Positions 33,429 to 45,686 of a stretch of 64,000 bases of DNA are shown here, piece by piece (the stretch's first letter is position 1; each line of letters opens with the position of its first letter). The stretch comes from Cephalopachus bancanus (Eukaryota > Chordata > Mammalia > Primates > Tarsiidae): positions 124,001 through 188,000 of the forward strand of contig JAPVLO010000989.1 of assembly GCA_027257055.1 (NCBI GenBank), given 5' to 3'. Both the position numbers and the translations under genes were made by a program. A model generated the notes under the pieces. It had not been told where the DNA came from. It made no database searches and saw nothing but the letters and a program-made list of their open reading frames with translations.

Positions 33429-33655
33429 CAGCACTGGTTTTACCATAAACATGTTGATGCCTAAATGTTGAGCTAGAGAATGGATAATGAATTGTATATC
33501 CTGCTGTAGAATTTATATAAAGCAGTTAAAACAAATGAACTAGAGCTTTATGCATTTTCTGGGATAAATTTTAAATGTAAAACAAATTAAATATTGAACA
33601 GCAAAATGAAAGATAGTACAAGAGAATTATTTAAATTATTAAAATATAATTTTTT

Positions 33656-33950
33656 TGACTGGGTGCAGTGGCTTACACCTGTAATCCCAGTACTTGGGAG
33701 GCCGAGGTGTGAGGCTCACTTGAGCCTAGGAGTTCAGGATCAGCCTGGGCTGTATACTAAGACCTCATCTCTATAAAAAATCAAAAAATTAGCCAGGCCT
33801 GGTGGCACATACCTGTAGCTCCAGCTATTCAGGAGGCTGAGGTGTAAGGATCTCTTGAACATAGGAAATGGAGGCTATGGTGAACTATGAGTGTACCACT
33901 GTACTCTAGCTTGGGTGACAGAGCAAGACCCCAATTTTTAAAAAAAATAA
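33656..33950 (+). repeat. AluJ-like
   Basis: Sense dimer with an A/T-rich tail. Bases 33429-33655 hold nothing recognised. Confidence 0.88.
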
Positions 33951-34228
33951 AGATATATTTTTTAAATATACAGACCATTCTAAGTATTATTTATGGATGC
34001 ATGTGTATGCAATAAACATAAAAGTATTTATGAGAATAATAACGAATTCATCTCTGAGGAAGGAGGGAGAGTAGAGATGGGCTGGTAATAAAGTTACACA
34101 GGGTGGTGCTTCAAATGTATCTGTAGTGTTTTAGATAAGTGAATTTCCTTAGGGAAATGCAAATTAATACCGTGATGAAATATTACTACACATCTATTAG
34201 AATGGCTTGAATAAAAAATAATGACACC

Positions 34229-34403
34229 AGCTGGTGCAGCAGCATGTGCCTGAAGTCCCAGCTGCTCAGAAGGCTAAGGCAGGTGGATCACTTCAGGCCA
34301 GAAGTTTGAGACTGCAATGCGCTAGGATCATGCCTGTGAATAGCCACTGCACTCCAGCCTGGGCAACATAGTGTGATCTCATCTCTAACATAATAATAAT
34401 AAT
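34229..34403 (+). repeat. Alu fragment
   Basis: Sense right-arm-like element with an (ATA)n tail. Duplication aatgacacca / aaatgacacca. Confidence 0.85.
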
Positions 34404-34829
34404 TAAAATGACACCACCAAATGCTGGTGATGATGTGAAAAAACTGAATTTCTTTCATACTGCATCTGGGAATATGTGATGATACAGCTACTTTCAAAAA
34501 GATTGGCGATTTCTTATAAAAGTAAACATTCATTTACTATATGACTCAGCAGTCACGTTCTTGGGCATTCATCCTCAGTAAATGAAAACTTACCTTTCTA
34601 TAAAAATTTGTTTATGAATGGTCACAGCAGCTTTATTTGTAATAGCAAAAAACTAGAATCAACTCAGATGTCCTTCAGTGGATGAATAAACCATAGTACA
34701 TTCATACCATAGAATACTGCTCAGCAATAAAAAGGAATGCATTATTTGTACATACAGCAGCTTAGATGAATCTCAAGAGAATTATCCCGAGTGAAAAAAG
34801 CCAGTCCTAGACAAATTTTATAGGTTTTT

Positions 34830-35132
34830 TTTTTTCTTTTTTTTTTTTAAATAGGAGTCTCACTCTGTTGCCCAGGCTGTAGTGCAGTGGCGTGCTCATG
34901 GCCACCGCAGCCTCGACCTGCTGGGCTCAGGTTATCCTTCTGCCTCAACCTTCCAAGTAGCTGGAACCACAGGAGTACCACCATGCCCAGCTTATTTATT
35001 TATTTATTGTAGAGTCAAGGTCTCGCCAAGTTGCTCAGGCTGGTCTTGAACCCCTTGACTCAGGCAATCCTCTTGCCTCCACCTCCCAAAATTCTGGGAT
35101 TGGGTTTACAGGCATGAGCCACCACGCCTGGC
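34830..35132 (-). repeat. Alu, older
   Basis: Antisense dimer with a mixed T/C tail, within L1. Confidence 0.9.
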
Positions 35133-35161
35133 TATAGAACTTTTTAAAAGTTAAGATTTCA

Positions 35162-35558
<397 letters not shown>

Positions 35559-35935
35559 TTATGAATCTTGATTGTGATAGTGGATATATGAATCTGCTAA
35601 TGGGACAAAATTGTGTAGGACTAAATACCCACAAATGAGTACTATTAAAATTGGGGAAACCTAAGTAAGATCTGCAGATTGTAACAATGTTGATATCCTA
35701 ATTCTGTTACCATATTACAGTTTTGCAATATGTTACCATTGGGGAAAACAAGGTAAGGGGTACCTGGCATGTTTCTATATTGTTTTTCAAACTATATAAA
35801 TTTGCAGTTATCTCAAAATAAAAAATTTAATTAGAAAATAAAGTAGAGGCAAAACATTAAAATTTGAACTTCTTTTATTATCCTCTATATTTATCTCCAT
35901 GCTTGAAACATTTCACAATAAGAACATGCAGTCAC

Positions 35936-36190
35936 ACCGGGTGCAGTAATTTGGGAGGCGGAGGTGAGAGGATTGCCTGAGTCCATGGGTTTGAGACCAG
36001 CCTGGGCAACTTGGCAAGACCTCGTCTCTACAATAAAATAAAAAAATTAGCCAGACGTGATGGCACATGCCTGTAGTTCCAGCTACTTGGAAGGCTGAGG
36101 CGAAAGGTCAAGGCTGTGGTGGCCATGAGCATGCCACTGCACTTCAGCCTGGGAGACAGAATGAGCCTCCAACTCAAAAAAAAAAAAAAA
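35936..36190 (+). repeat. Alu, internal deletion
   Basis: Sense Alu missing part of the first 40 bp and of the right arm, with A-tail. Bases 36191-36449 hold nothing recognised. Confidence 0.88.
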
Positions 36191-36449
36191 TGAACAAGCA
36201 TTTGCTCTGATGTGCACAATAAAATTCTATTCAGCTCCCTGTTGTGACCATTTGAAAGATGGGTCAAAAGGAGATAAATCAGTGAAAAAAATAGTGGGAA
36301 CATAAGAAATGAGATATATATTGCTCATTTATTAATCTCTTTAAAGTATTTAGATTTACAAATGTAAATATCAGGATTTATGATAAAGAAATTTTTTAAA
36401 GAAAGTCCCCACCTTCTTAGGATTTTGAAACCAACATGGTCCTTCTAAC

Positions 36450-36744
36450 TTTTTTTTTTTTTTTTTTTGAGTTGGAGTCTTACTCTGTCGCCCAGACTGG
36501 AGTGCAGTGGCCACTCCTGGCCACCAAGCCTCTAGCCATTGGGCTCCGGCGATCCTTCCACCTCAGCCTTCCGAGTAGCTGGAACTACAGGCATGTGCTA
36601 CCATGCCCGGCTAATTTTTTGATTTATTGGAGAGATGAGGTCTTGCCGAGATGCCCAGGCGGGTGTCGAACCCACGGGCTCAGGCAATCCACTCACCTCA
36701 GCCTCTCAAGGCGCGGGATTACAGGCTGAGCCACTGAACCCGGC
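36450..36744 (-). repeat. Alu, young tarsier-type
   Basis: Antisense dimer, first of a tandem pair. Confidence 0.94.
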
Positions 36745-36757
36745 TTAGAGGTTTTCT

Positions 36758-37060
36758 TTTTTTTTTTTTTTTTTTTTTCCGAGTTGGAGTTTCACTCTGT
36801 CGCCCAGACTGGAGTGTAGTGGCCTCTCCCGGCCACTGCAGCCTCGACCTGCTGGGCTCCGGCTATCCTCCCACCTCAGCCCTCCTAGTAGCTGGAATTA
36901 CAGACATGCACTACCACTCCCGGCTGATTTTTTTATTTATTGTAGAAATGAGGTCTCGCCAAGTTGCCCAGGCGGGTCTCAAACCCGTGGGCTCAGGCAA
37001 TCCACTCACCTCAGCCTCCCCAAGCGAGGGATTACAGGTTGAGCCACCGAGCCTGGTGAA
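36758..37060 (-). repeat. Alu, young tarsier-type
   Basis: Antisense dimer. Perfect duplication ttagaggttttct at 36745 and 37061 shows an independent insertion right beside the first. Confidence 0.95.
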
Positions 37061-37124
37061 TTAGAGGTTTTCTAACCTAGCTGACAATTTAGACTTTTCT
37101 GTTAATCTTCTGATGTGAATTTAA

Positions 37125-37200
37125 TTGGAAGATAAAATATAAAGGTCCTTGTACATTGCCTAACACAGAGCAAGCACTGATTAGATGTTAATTTATTTTG
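37125..37200 (+). repeat. possible MIR 3' end
   Basis: 'ttgcctaacacagagcaagc' followed by 'tgttaattta' resembles the MIR end. Confidence 0.45.
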
Positions 37201-37399
37201 TTTACCCTCTTTGTCCTCCCATTTTCTACCTCTCACAATCCTTTAAGTCTTTGCTGCAGATCTGAATTTTGGTTTGAAGGTGAGTTGAAAACTTGACAAG
37301 CTTCGTTGTAGAGCTGCGTTGTCTGGCATTCTTATTTCTTATAGTAGTCAGCAGCAAATTTGAAGCTGGATATTTTTCCATGATTAACTGCTCTATTCT

Positions 37400-37730
37400 T
37401 GAAACTTTCCTTTAATTTTGTTGACATATGCTTTCCTAGTTTCCTTCCTAGCTTTCTGTTTCTTAGTTTCTTCTGACCACCCAACCCTTAAATTTAGATT
37501 CTATCCTTGGCACTTTTTTCTGACTATATTTTCATTTTTTTCTTGTCTGTTTCTCTCATCCCTACATTACTTCAGTTACCTCCTTTACCTGTTTAAATAT
37601 ATGTCTCCAGCTGTGACCTGATCTCTGGCTCCTTTGTTTGTGTGCCATGTATTTGAGTGTCTGTTGGATATCTCTACCTTGATTTCTTATTGGCACTTCT
37701 GACAATTTTGTTAGGATGTTTTCAATTCAG
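37400..37730 (+). repeat. L2 LINE fragment
   Basis: Sense L2 text 'atatgtctccagctgtgacc', 'gtctgttggatatctctacc' and 'ttcttattggcacttctgac'. Diverged. Confidence 0.6.
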
Positions 37731-37856
37731 GTACAGAAACCCCAGTTCATATTATATAGTTTAAACACTAAGGGAGATTATTGATCTGTATAACAGGTAA
37801 CAGAGACTAATTTCAGGGTAGTTTGATCTGGTGACATGGCTATGTAATTAGCTTTC

Positions 37857-38159
37857 TTTCTTTCTTTCTTTCTTTTTTTTTTTTTGAGTTGGAGTCTCAC
37901 TCTGTTGTCCAGACTGGAGTGCAGTGGCTGCTCCTGGCCACCGCAGCCTCGACCTGCTGGACTTCGGCGATCCTTCCGCCTCAGCCTTCTAAGTAGCCGG
38001 AATTACAGGCATGCGCTACCACACCCAGCTGATTTTTTGATTTATTGTAGAGATGAGGTCTCGCTGCCCAGGCGGGTCTCGAACCCGCGGGCTCAGGCAA
38101 TCCACTCACCTCAGCCTCCCAAAGGTGCGGGATTACAGGCTGAGCCACCGAGCCCGATT
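37857..38159 (-). repeat. Alu, 5-bp-deletion subfamily
   Basis: Antisense dimer with a (CTTT)n tail. Perfect duplication tgtaattagctttc. Confidence 0.96.
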
Positions 38160-38173
38160 TGTAATTAGCTTTC

Positions 38174-39080
38174 ATCTTAATGCCCTGCTGTATACTGTGT
38201 CTGCTGTCTGCAAGTCGCTTTCCCTCATGATCACAAGATGGCTGCTGACAACAGTACACCAGAGCCAATATTTTTTCTTTCACATTGAGAGGAAGACAAT
38301 AGAATTGATAGGCCTTAGTGACTTAGATTGAGGAGTCAGAGAAAAGTCAAGAATGATTCCTAGGCTTCAGCTTTTGCCATTGAGTGATTTTTCTCTTTAC
38401 TGAAATAGGATGAAAAGCAGTATATAGGAAGGCAGAGAAAATGAGTTCATGTAAACATTGAAGTACATTTCATATGCATGTTCATCTCCTATCAGAAAGA
38501 AATTCTTTAAACAGTAACCTAGTTTTTTTTTCTAAAAATCTTTATTCCTAGCACTACACCCTACCTTGACACATGGTAGTATATACTTAATTTTTGTAGG
38601 GTGAGTGGATGGATTTATAGATGTGCACATACATAAATACAGAGTGCTGCTTCTTAAGATGTCTAACTCTGAACATGGTGTGGTACTGTGTTAATAGATT
38701 TTTGAAGTAAGCTAGACCTGCATTATAATTCCAGATTCAGTATCTAAAGCTTTTCAGTCTTGGGATACATGATGTAACACTTTTTCCTTTTTCCTACCTC
38801 TGTAGTAGGGATAATACTACTTACTTAGTAATTTCTTGAAAAGTAGGAGCACGCGATAAGGTATGTAGTAGCATGTTTGACTTTAAAGTAGGTACTTAAG
38901 AAGTAGGAGCTGTTATTAGTAGAAGCACAGAAGAAACAACAAAAAAAGATTGGTTAGGTAGTAAAAGGCAACATATAACATTCATTTTCCAAAATTCTTG
39001 TTTTGTTTTTTTGGAGAGGAATATTTGTGTGACAAGCTTTCGGTGACTATTAATTCTTGCAGTTTTATAGGGGTAAGTGT
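38174..39080. other. intron sequence, no feature recognised
   Basis: About 900 bp without a recognisable repeat, one of the longest such stretches in the window. No splice-bounded frame or RNA gene was seen. Confidence 0.5.
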
Positions 39081-39249
39081 AGAATTTGTTATTTTTAAAA
39101 TATATTAACAATCATATAGCTATCACCACAACCTAGTTTTAGGATATTTCCATCACTCCAAAAAGATCCCTAAGCTGTTTATAATCAGTCCCTATTATGT
39201 TGTATTTTAAAAAAAATTTATATAATTAAAAAAAAATTTTAAATTTACC

Positions 39250-39556
39250 TTCTTTTTTTTTTCTTTTCTTTTTTTTTTGAGTCAGAGTCTCATTCTGTCG
39301 CCCAGGCTGGAGTGCAGTGGCTCGTTCACAACCACCGCAGCCTCAATCTGCTGGGCTCAGGTGATCTTTCCATCTCAGCCTTGCAAGTAGCTGGAACTAC
39401 AGGCATGCACCATTATGCCTGGCTAATTTATTTATTGTAGAGATGAAGTCTCATCAAGTTGCCTGGGCTAGTCTCAAACCCATGAGCGCTTGGCAGTTCT
39501 CTCGCCTCGGCTTTCCAAAGTGCTGGAGTTATAGGTGTGAGCCACCCCTCCCAGCC
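39250..39556 (-). repeat. Alu, older
   Basis: Antisense dimer, duplication aaatttacc. Confidence 0.9.
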
Positions 39557-39755
39557 TAAAATTTACCATTTTAACCATTATTAAATGTACAAGTCAGTGA
39601 ACTTAAGTGCATTCACAATATTGTGCAACCATTATCACTATCCATTTCCAGAACTTTTTCATCATCTCAGAGACTTTGTTCACATGAAATGGTATATTCC
39701 TCACTCCCTACCATAATACCCCCACGCCCCATCCCAAGCTGGTCTATTCTGCTTT

Positions 39756-39889
39756 CTTTTTTCTTTTTTTTCTTTTTTCTTTTTTAGATGGAGTCTTGTG
39801 ATACTGCTTAGGCAGTCTCAAACTCTTGGGCTCAAAGCATTCCTCCTAAGTTAGCTGGGATTATAAGTGTTTGCCACCACACCCAGCCA
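39756..39889 (-). repeat. Alu, heavily deleted
   Basis: Antisense remnant with only parts of both arms. Duplication tctattctgcttt / tctattctacttt proves a discrete insertion. Confidence 0.85.
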
Positions 39890-40012
39890 TCTATTCTACT
39901 TTATATCTCCAAGTACCTCATATAAGTGGAACTGTATAGTATCTGTCCTTCTATATCTGGTTTACTTCACTTAGCATACTGTTTTCAAGGTTCACCCAGG
40001 TTACATTGGATT

Positions 40013-40400
40013 TTAAGACAGGCATGGCTTTGAGTATGTAAAGTTGGGGTTTTATAGATCAGCAAAAAGAGTAGGCATGGACAGGATTGTTTAGGGTTCT
40101 CGAAGCCATCTAATTGGGAAAGCTTATCTACCTCAGACTTTCAGATATCTGAGTTCTGGTCTTTCCCAGCCTCCAGTATGTCAGTTTCTTTCTTACATCA
40201 TTGGAATTTAGTAAGGGGAAGTTATTTGAACTGCTTGCAGCTGTTTGTATAATGATCAATTCAAGAAGCCAAGTTAATGTTGGCATTCCAAACTCTAGCC
40301 TTAGGTTATTGAATTTTGTTGTTTTGTCATATACTTTCATGTTCATGAATATATGTCAAAACTCAAAATACTGGAATATATTAATTTGCATTTGTATATC
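40013..40400. other. intron sequence, no feature recognised
   Basis: No repeat or gene recognisable. Confidence 0.5.
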
Positions 40401-40420
40401 TTGCTGTGTCCTTTTTTCTT

Positions 40421-40715
40421 TTCTTTTTTTTTTTTTTTTGAGTCAAAGAATCTCACTCTGTTGCCCAGGCTGCAGTGCAGTGGCACGCTCACAGCCACCA
40501 TAGCCTCGACCTGCTGGGCTCAGGCGATCCTTCCACCTCAGCCTTTCACGTAGCTGGAATCACAGGCACACACCACTATGCCTGGCTAATTTTCTGATTT
40601 ATTGTAGAGACAAGGGGCCTTGCCAAGTTGCCAAATCTGGTCTCGAACCCTGGGCTGAGGCAGTCCTCAGCCTTCCATAGAGCTGGGATTACAGGCGTGA
40701 GCCACTGCGCCCGGC
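40421..40715 (-). repeat. Alu, older
   Basis: Antisense dimer lying in the T tail of the AluJ-like element that follows. Confidence 0.9.
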
Positions 40716-41100
40716 TCGCTTTTTTCTTTTTAAGAGATAGGGTCTTGGCAGCCCCTTCAGGGTACCTTGCCACTGTGGGAGCTTTTCTGTCCTCTCAATA
40801 AATTCTGTTTTCAAAAAAAGGGTCTCACTCTGTCATCCAGGCTGGAGTGCAGGATGTGATCACAACTCACTGTAGCCTCAAATTCTTGCCTTCAGGCAAG
40901 GTTTCCACCTCAGTATCCTAAGTAACTTGAGACTACAAGTGCACACCACTATGCTGAGCTCATTTTTATTTTTTATTTCTTACTTTTTTGGAGATGGAAC
41001 TCTTACTGTTTTGCCTAGGCTAGTCTCAGACTTCTGGCTGCAATCCATCCTTCCATCTCAGCATCTCGAGTTGCTGGAAATACAAGTGTAAGCTACCACC
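40716..41100 (-). repeat. AluJ-like, interrupted
   Basis: Antisense dimer. Duplication ttgctgtgt lies at 40401 and 41101, outside both this element and the younger Alu at 40421. A 73-bp retroposed piece interrupts it at 40746-40818. Confidence 0.85.
40746..40818 (+). mobile_element. short polyadenylated retro-insert
   Basis: A 73-bp insert in the AluJ carries AATAAA (40797-40802), then ten bases, then an A-run. The target duplication is agggtct (40739-40745, 40819-40825). The text 'ctgtgggagcttttctgtcc' before AATAAA resembles the R region of class I endogenous retroviral LTRs, so it may be the retroposed 3' end of an LTR-terminated transcript. Confidence 0.65.
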
Positions 41101-41285
41101 TTGCTGTGTACTTTAATAAAGTATAGGCATGCCTCGCAAATTTTGTGAGTTCCATTCATGTTTACACTATACTGTAGTTCATTGAGTGTATAGTAGCATT
41201 ATATCTAAAACAATATACATGCCTTAATTTTAAAAATACTTTCTTGCTAAAATGTGCTAATAATCTTCTGAGCCTTTAGCAATAC

Positions 41286-41563
41286 CTTTTTTTTTTTTTT
41301 TTTTTTTGAGTTGGAGTCTTACTCTTTCTCCCAGGCTGGAGTGCAGTGAGTGGCACAATCACAGCTCCCTGTGCCCTTGACCACCTGGGTCTTCCACCTC
41401 AGCCTCCTGAATAGCTGTGTCAATAGGCGTGCACTGCTACACCCAGATAATCTTTTTATTTTGTGTATAGATAAGGTCTCACTATGTTACCCAGGGTTTG
41501 AGCAATCCTGCCTCAGCCTCCCAAAGTGCTGGGATTACAGGCTTGAGCCACTGTGTCCAATCT
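41286..41563 (-). repeat. AluJ-like in Tigger1
   Basis: Antisense dimer with a long T tail and a shortened left arm. Confidence 0.88.
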
Positions 41564-41765
41564 TCATAGCAGTTTTACCCATAGTAGAACATCTTTCAAA
41601 ATTGGGCTCAATCCTCTCAAACCCTACTACTGATCTGTCAACTAAATTTGTAGAATATTCTAAATCCTTTGTTGTCATTTCTACAATGTTCCACAGTATC
41701 TTCACATGGCATACATTCCATCTCAATAAACGACTTTCTTTGATCATCCATAAGAAGCAATTCCT

Positions 41766-42051
41766 GTCGTGTGCAGCGACTCATGTCTATAATCCCAGCA
41801 CTTTGGGAAGCTGAGGTGAGAGGATTACCTGAGCCCATGGGTTTGAGCCCAACCTGGGTAACATGGCAAGACCTAGTCTCTATAATAATTTTTTTCTTAA
41901 TTAGCTGGGTGTGGTGGCACACACCTGTAGTTCTAGCTACTTGGAGGCTGAGATGGAAGGATCGCCTGATCCCAGCAGGTTAAGACTGTGGTGGCTGTGA
42001 GTGTGTCACTGCACTCCAGCCCGGGCAACAGAGTGAAACTGACTCAAAAAA
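41766..42051 (+). repeat. Alu, older, in Tigger1
   Basis: Sense dimer. Duplication aagaagcaattcct / aagaagcaactcct is Tigger1 sequence. Confidence 0.93.
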
Positions 42052-42171
42052 AAGAAGCAACTCCTTATACATTTAAACTTTATCAGGAGATTGTAGGACT
42101 TCAGTCACATCTTCAGGCTTCACTTCTAATTCCAATTCTCTTCCTATTTCGACCACATTTGCAGTTCTTTT

Positions 42172-42366
42172 TCTTTTCTTTCTTTTTTTTCTTTTTTTTT
42201 TTGAGTTGGAGTCTCACTCTGTTGCCTAGACTGGAGTGCAGTGGCCGCTCCCGGCCACCGCAGCCTTGACCTGCTGGGGTCCAGCGATTCTTCCACCTCA
42301 GCCTTCCGAGTAGCCGGAATTACAGGCACGCGCTACCACACCCGGTTGATTTTTTGATTTATTGTA
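42172..42366 (-). repeat. Alu, 5'-truncated, in Tigger1
   Basis: Antisense right arm and linker only. Duplication gcagttctttttc / gtagttatttttc. Confidence 0.9.
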
Positions 42367-42489
42367 GTTATTTTTCATTGAAGTTTTGAACCTTTCAGAG
42401 TCATACATTAGGGTTGTAATCAACTTCTTCCAAATTCCTGTTAATGGTGATATTTTCGTTTCTTCCCATGAATCATGGTTATTCTTTTC

Positions 42490-42785
42490 TTTTTCTTTTT
42501 CTTTTTTTGAGTCGGAGTCTCAGTGTCTCCCAGGCTGTAATGCAGTGGCATGTTCACAGCCACCACAGCCTCAACCTGCTAGATTGAGGCAACCCTTCCA
42601 CCTCAGCCTTCCAAGTATCTGGAACTACAGGTACCACCATGCCTGGCTAGTTTTTTTGATTTATTGTAGAGATGAGGTCTCGCCAGGTTGCACAGCCTAG
42701 TTTCGAACCCCTGGGATCAGGCAGTCCTCTCACCTCTGCTTCCCAGAGTGCTGGAATTACTAAGATGTGAGCCACCATGCCTGGC
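42490..42785 (-). repeat. Alu, older, in Tigger1
   Basis: Antisense dimer with a (CTTTTT)n tail. Confidence 0.9.
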
Positions 42786-42870
42786 ATGGCATCTAGAATA
42801 GTGTATCCTTAGCATAAAGGTTTACCCTTAATGGCATCTAGAGTAGTGTATCCTTAACATAAAGGTTTTC
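42786..42870. repeat. 45-bp tandem duplication in Tigger1
   Basis: 'atggcatctagaatagtgta...' recurs at 42831 with few changes. Tigger1 has this segment once, so it duplicated locally, right at the Alu boundary. Confidence 0.9.
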
Positions 42871-42924
42871 CGTTTATTTCGCCCAAATCCATTAGGAGTT
42901 ATTGTTTATCACTGTTTATCAAAA

Positions 42925-43061
42925 TTTCTTTTTTTGTTTGTTTTTGAGATACGGTCTCACTATATTGCCCAGGTTGGTCTTGAACTTCTAGATTCCAGCA
43001 ATCCTCCCACCTCATCCTCCAAAGTGCTGGGATTATAGGCATGAGCTACCACACCTGGCCA
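42925..43061 (-). repeat. Alu left-arm monomer
   Basis: Antisense monomer ('gagatacggtctcactatat'), old. Confidence 0.85.
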
Positions 43062-43077
43062 TGAAATGTATTTCTTT

Positions 43078-43368
43078 TCTTTTCTTTTCTTTTTTTTGAG
43101 TTGGAGTCTCATTCTGTTGCCCCAGGCTGGAGTGCAGTAGCACTCTCACGGCCACCCCAGCGTCGACCTGCTGGACTCTGGCGATTCTTCCATCTCAGCC
43201 TTTCAAGTCTTACAGGCACGTGATACCATGCCTGGCAAATTTTTGATTTATTGTAGAGAAAGTTCTCACCAAGTTGCCCGGGCTGTTCTTAACCCCGCAG
43301 GCTCAGACATTCCACTTGCCTTGGGCTCCCAAAGTGCTAGGATTACAGGCTGAGCCACCGACTCCGAC
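43078..43368 (-). repeat. Alu, older, in Tigger1
   Basis: Antisense dimer with a (TTTTC)n tail and a short right-arm deletion. Confidence 0.9.
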
Positions 43369-43383
43369 CTGAAAATACATCTT

Positions 43384-43676
43384 TTTTTTTTTTTTTTTTT
43401 TTTTGAGTTGAAGTCTCACTTGGTCGCCCAGACTGGAGTGCAGTGGCCGCTCCCGGCCACTGCAGCCTCGCCTGCTGGGCTCCAGCAGTCCTTCCGCCTC
43501 AGCCTTCCGAGTAGCCGGAATTACAGGCACGCACTACCACGCCCGGCTGATTTTTTTGATTTATTGTAGAGATGAGGTCTCGCTGCCCAGGCGGGTCTCG
43601 AACCCGCGGGCTCAGGCAATCCACTCACCTCAGCCTCCCAAAGGCGCGGGATTACAGGCTGAGCCACCGAGCCTGG
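43384..43676 (-). repeat. Alu, 5-bp plus 1-bp deletion subfamily
   Basis: Antisense dimer with both diagnostic deletions. Perfect duplication ctgaaaatacatctt at 43369 and 43677. Confidence 0.96.
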
Positions 43677-43977
43677 CTGAAAATACATCTTAAATAATAA
43701 AATTTGAAAGTGAAAATTCTTCCTTGATCTATGGGCTGCAGAATGGATCTTACGTTAGCAGGCATGAAAACATTAATCTTGTACATCTCCATCAGAGCTC
43801 TTGGATGACCATTGTTGATGATCAGTAATGTTTTGAAAGGAATTTTTTTTTCCTTAGCAGTAGGTCTCACCAGTGGGCTTAAAATACTCAGTATACAATG
43901 CTGTAAACAGGTGTGCTGTTATCCAGACTTTGTTCCATTGAGAGAGCACAAGCAGAATAGATTTTGCATAATTCTTA

Positions 43978-44154
43978 CCCACCCCCCCAAGAGGCAGAGT
44001 CTTGCTGTGTTGCTCAGGCTGGAGTGCACTGGCTATCCACAGATACCATCATAGCATACTGTAGCCTATAATTTCTCGACTCAAGTGATTCTCCTGCCTC
44101 AGCTTCCCAAGTACTGAGGCTACAAGTATACATCACTGTGCTTAACTTATTTAT
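43978..44154 (-). repeat. Alu monomer, in Tigger1
   Basis: Diverged antisense monomer. Duplication cataattctta at 43967 and 44155. Confidence 0.85.
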
Positions 44155-44597
44155 CATAATTCTTAAGGGCCTTAGGATTTTCAGAATGGTAAAGGAGCAT
44201 TGACATCAACTTAAAGATTCTAGCTTTAATGAAGTCATATCATCAGTGAGCTTCTGGTAACTTAGCTAGATCTTCTGGATAACTTGCAGCTTCAGCAGCA
44301 CTTGCTGCTTCGTCGTATGCTTTTATGTTATGGAGATGGCTGCTTAAACCTCATGAACCAACTTCTGCTAGCCTCCAACTTTTCTTCTGCATCTCCCTCA
44401 CCTCTCTCAGCCTTCATAGAATTAAATAGTGTTGGGGGCTTGATCTAGACTAGGCTTTGGCTTAAGGGAATTTGTAACTGTTTTGGTCTTCTAGCCAAAC
44501 CACTACAACTATCTCCATATCACCAGTAATGCTGTTTCATTTATTATTTGTGTGTTCACTGGAGTAACACTTTTAACTTCCTTTAAGAACTTTTCCT

Positions 44598-44883
44598 AGC
44601 CGGGCTCAGTGGCTCAGCCTGTAATCCCGTGCCTTTGGGAGGCTGAGGTTAATGGATTGCCTGAGCCCGCGGGTTCGAGACCCGCCTGGGCAACTTGGCG
44701 AGACCTCATCTCTACAATAAATAAAAAATCAGCCGGCCGTGGTAGCGCGTGCCTGTAATTCCAGCTACTCGGAAGGCTGAGGCGGAAGGATCGCCGGAGC
44801 CCGGCAGGTGGAGGCTGCGGTGGCCGAGAGCGGCCACTGCACTCCAGTCTGGGTGACAGAGTGAGACTCCAACTCAAAAAAAA
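44598..44883 (+). repeat. Alu, young, in Tigger1
   Basis: Sense dimer, little diverged. Perfect duplication aagaacttttcct. Confidence 0.96.
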
Positions 44884-45016
44884 AAGAACTTTTCCTTTGC
44901 ATTTACAACTTGGCTATTAGGGTGCAAGAGACCTAGCTTTGGTATATCTTGACTTTCATCATTCCTTTCTCACTAAGCTAAAATGATTTCTAGCTTTTGA
45001 TTTAAAGTGAGAGTCT

Positions 45017-45686
45017 GGCTGGGCACGGTGGCCCATGCCTGTAATCCCAGTACTTTGAGAAACCAAGATGGGAGGCTCACCTTAAGCAGAGTTGAGACTA
45101 GTCTGAGCAACAAAGTGATCCCATCTCTACCCCCCAAAAAAGAAATTATCCAGGTCTGGTGGCACATGCCTGTAGTCCCAGCTACCTGGGAGCCTGAAGT
45201 AGGAGAATCACTTAAACCTAGAAGGTAGAGGCTACAGTAAGCTATGTATGACCCCACCATAGCACTTCCTTCTGGGCGACAGAGTGAGAACCTGTCACAA
45301 AACGAAATAAAAAATAAAAAAGTTCTTTGCAGCAATGTGGCTGAAGTTGGAGATTATCATCCTAAGCAAATTGACTCAGAAACAGAAAACCAAACACTCC
45401 ATATTGTCACTCATATGTGGGAACTAAATGGTCACAAAGATGGAATAATAGACACTGGGGACACCAGTAAAGGGGGAGGTAGAAAAAGGGATTAGGGTTC
45501 AGAAATTAGTTATGGAGTACAATGTTCACTCTGTGGTGAATGGGCTACCTGAGACCCAGTCCCCACCACTACGCAATACGTTCATGTAATTAACATGTAT
45601 ATGTATACCCTGAATCTAAAATAAAAATGGGAAAAAAATGTACAATCCAACAAAAAATAAATAGGACTTGTAGATCTCAAAAAATA
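45017..45686 (+). mobile_element. Alu-L1 composite insertion in Tigger1
   Basis: One pair of duplications, taaagtgagagtct (45003-45016) and taaagtgagagact (45687-45700), encloses two sense-oriented retroelements. The first is an AluJ-like dimer with A-rich tail (45017-45319). The second is a 5'-truncated L1 3' end (about 45320-45641: 'cagcaatgtggctgaagttg', 'cagacactggggacacc', 'atgtataccctgaatc'). After the L1 A-run there are about 45 bp of non-L1 sequence and a second A-rich end. Intact Tigger1 has the target once. Confidence 0.85.

Larger units (their letters stand above)
39081..40012 (-). repeat. LINE-1 3' fragment, split by two Alus
   Basis: Antisense L1 3' text: 'atcaccacaacctagtttta', 'tattgtgcaaccattatcac', 'ataagtggaactgtatagta' and 'gttttcaaggttcaccc'. 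Confidence 0.8.

Noticed and set aside
41350..41814. A 154-codon open frame on the + strand
   Set aside because: It joins an Alu to Tigger1 DNA read on the strand opposite to the transposase; it is not a protein family.
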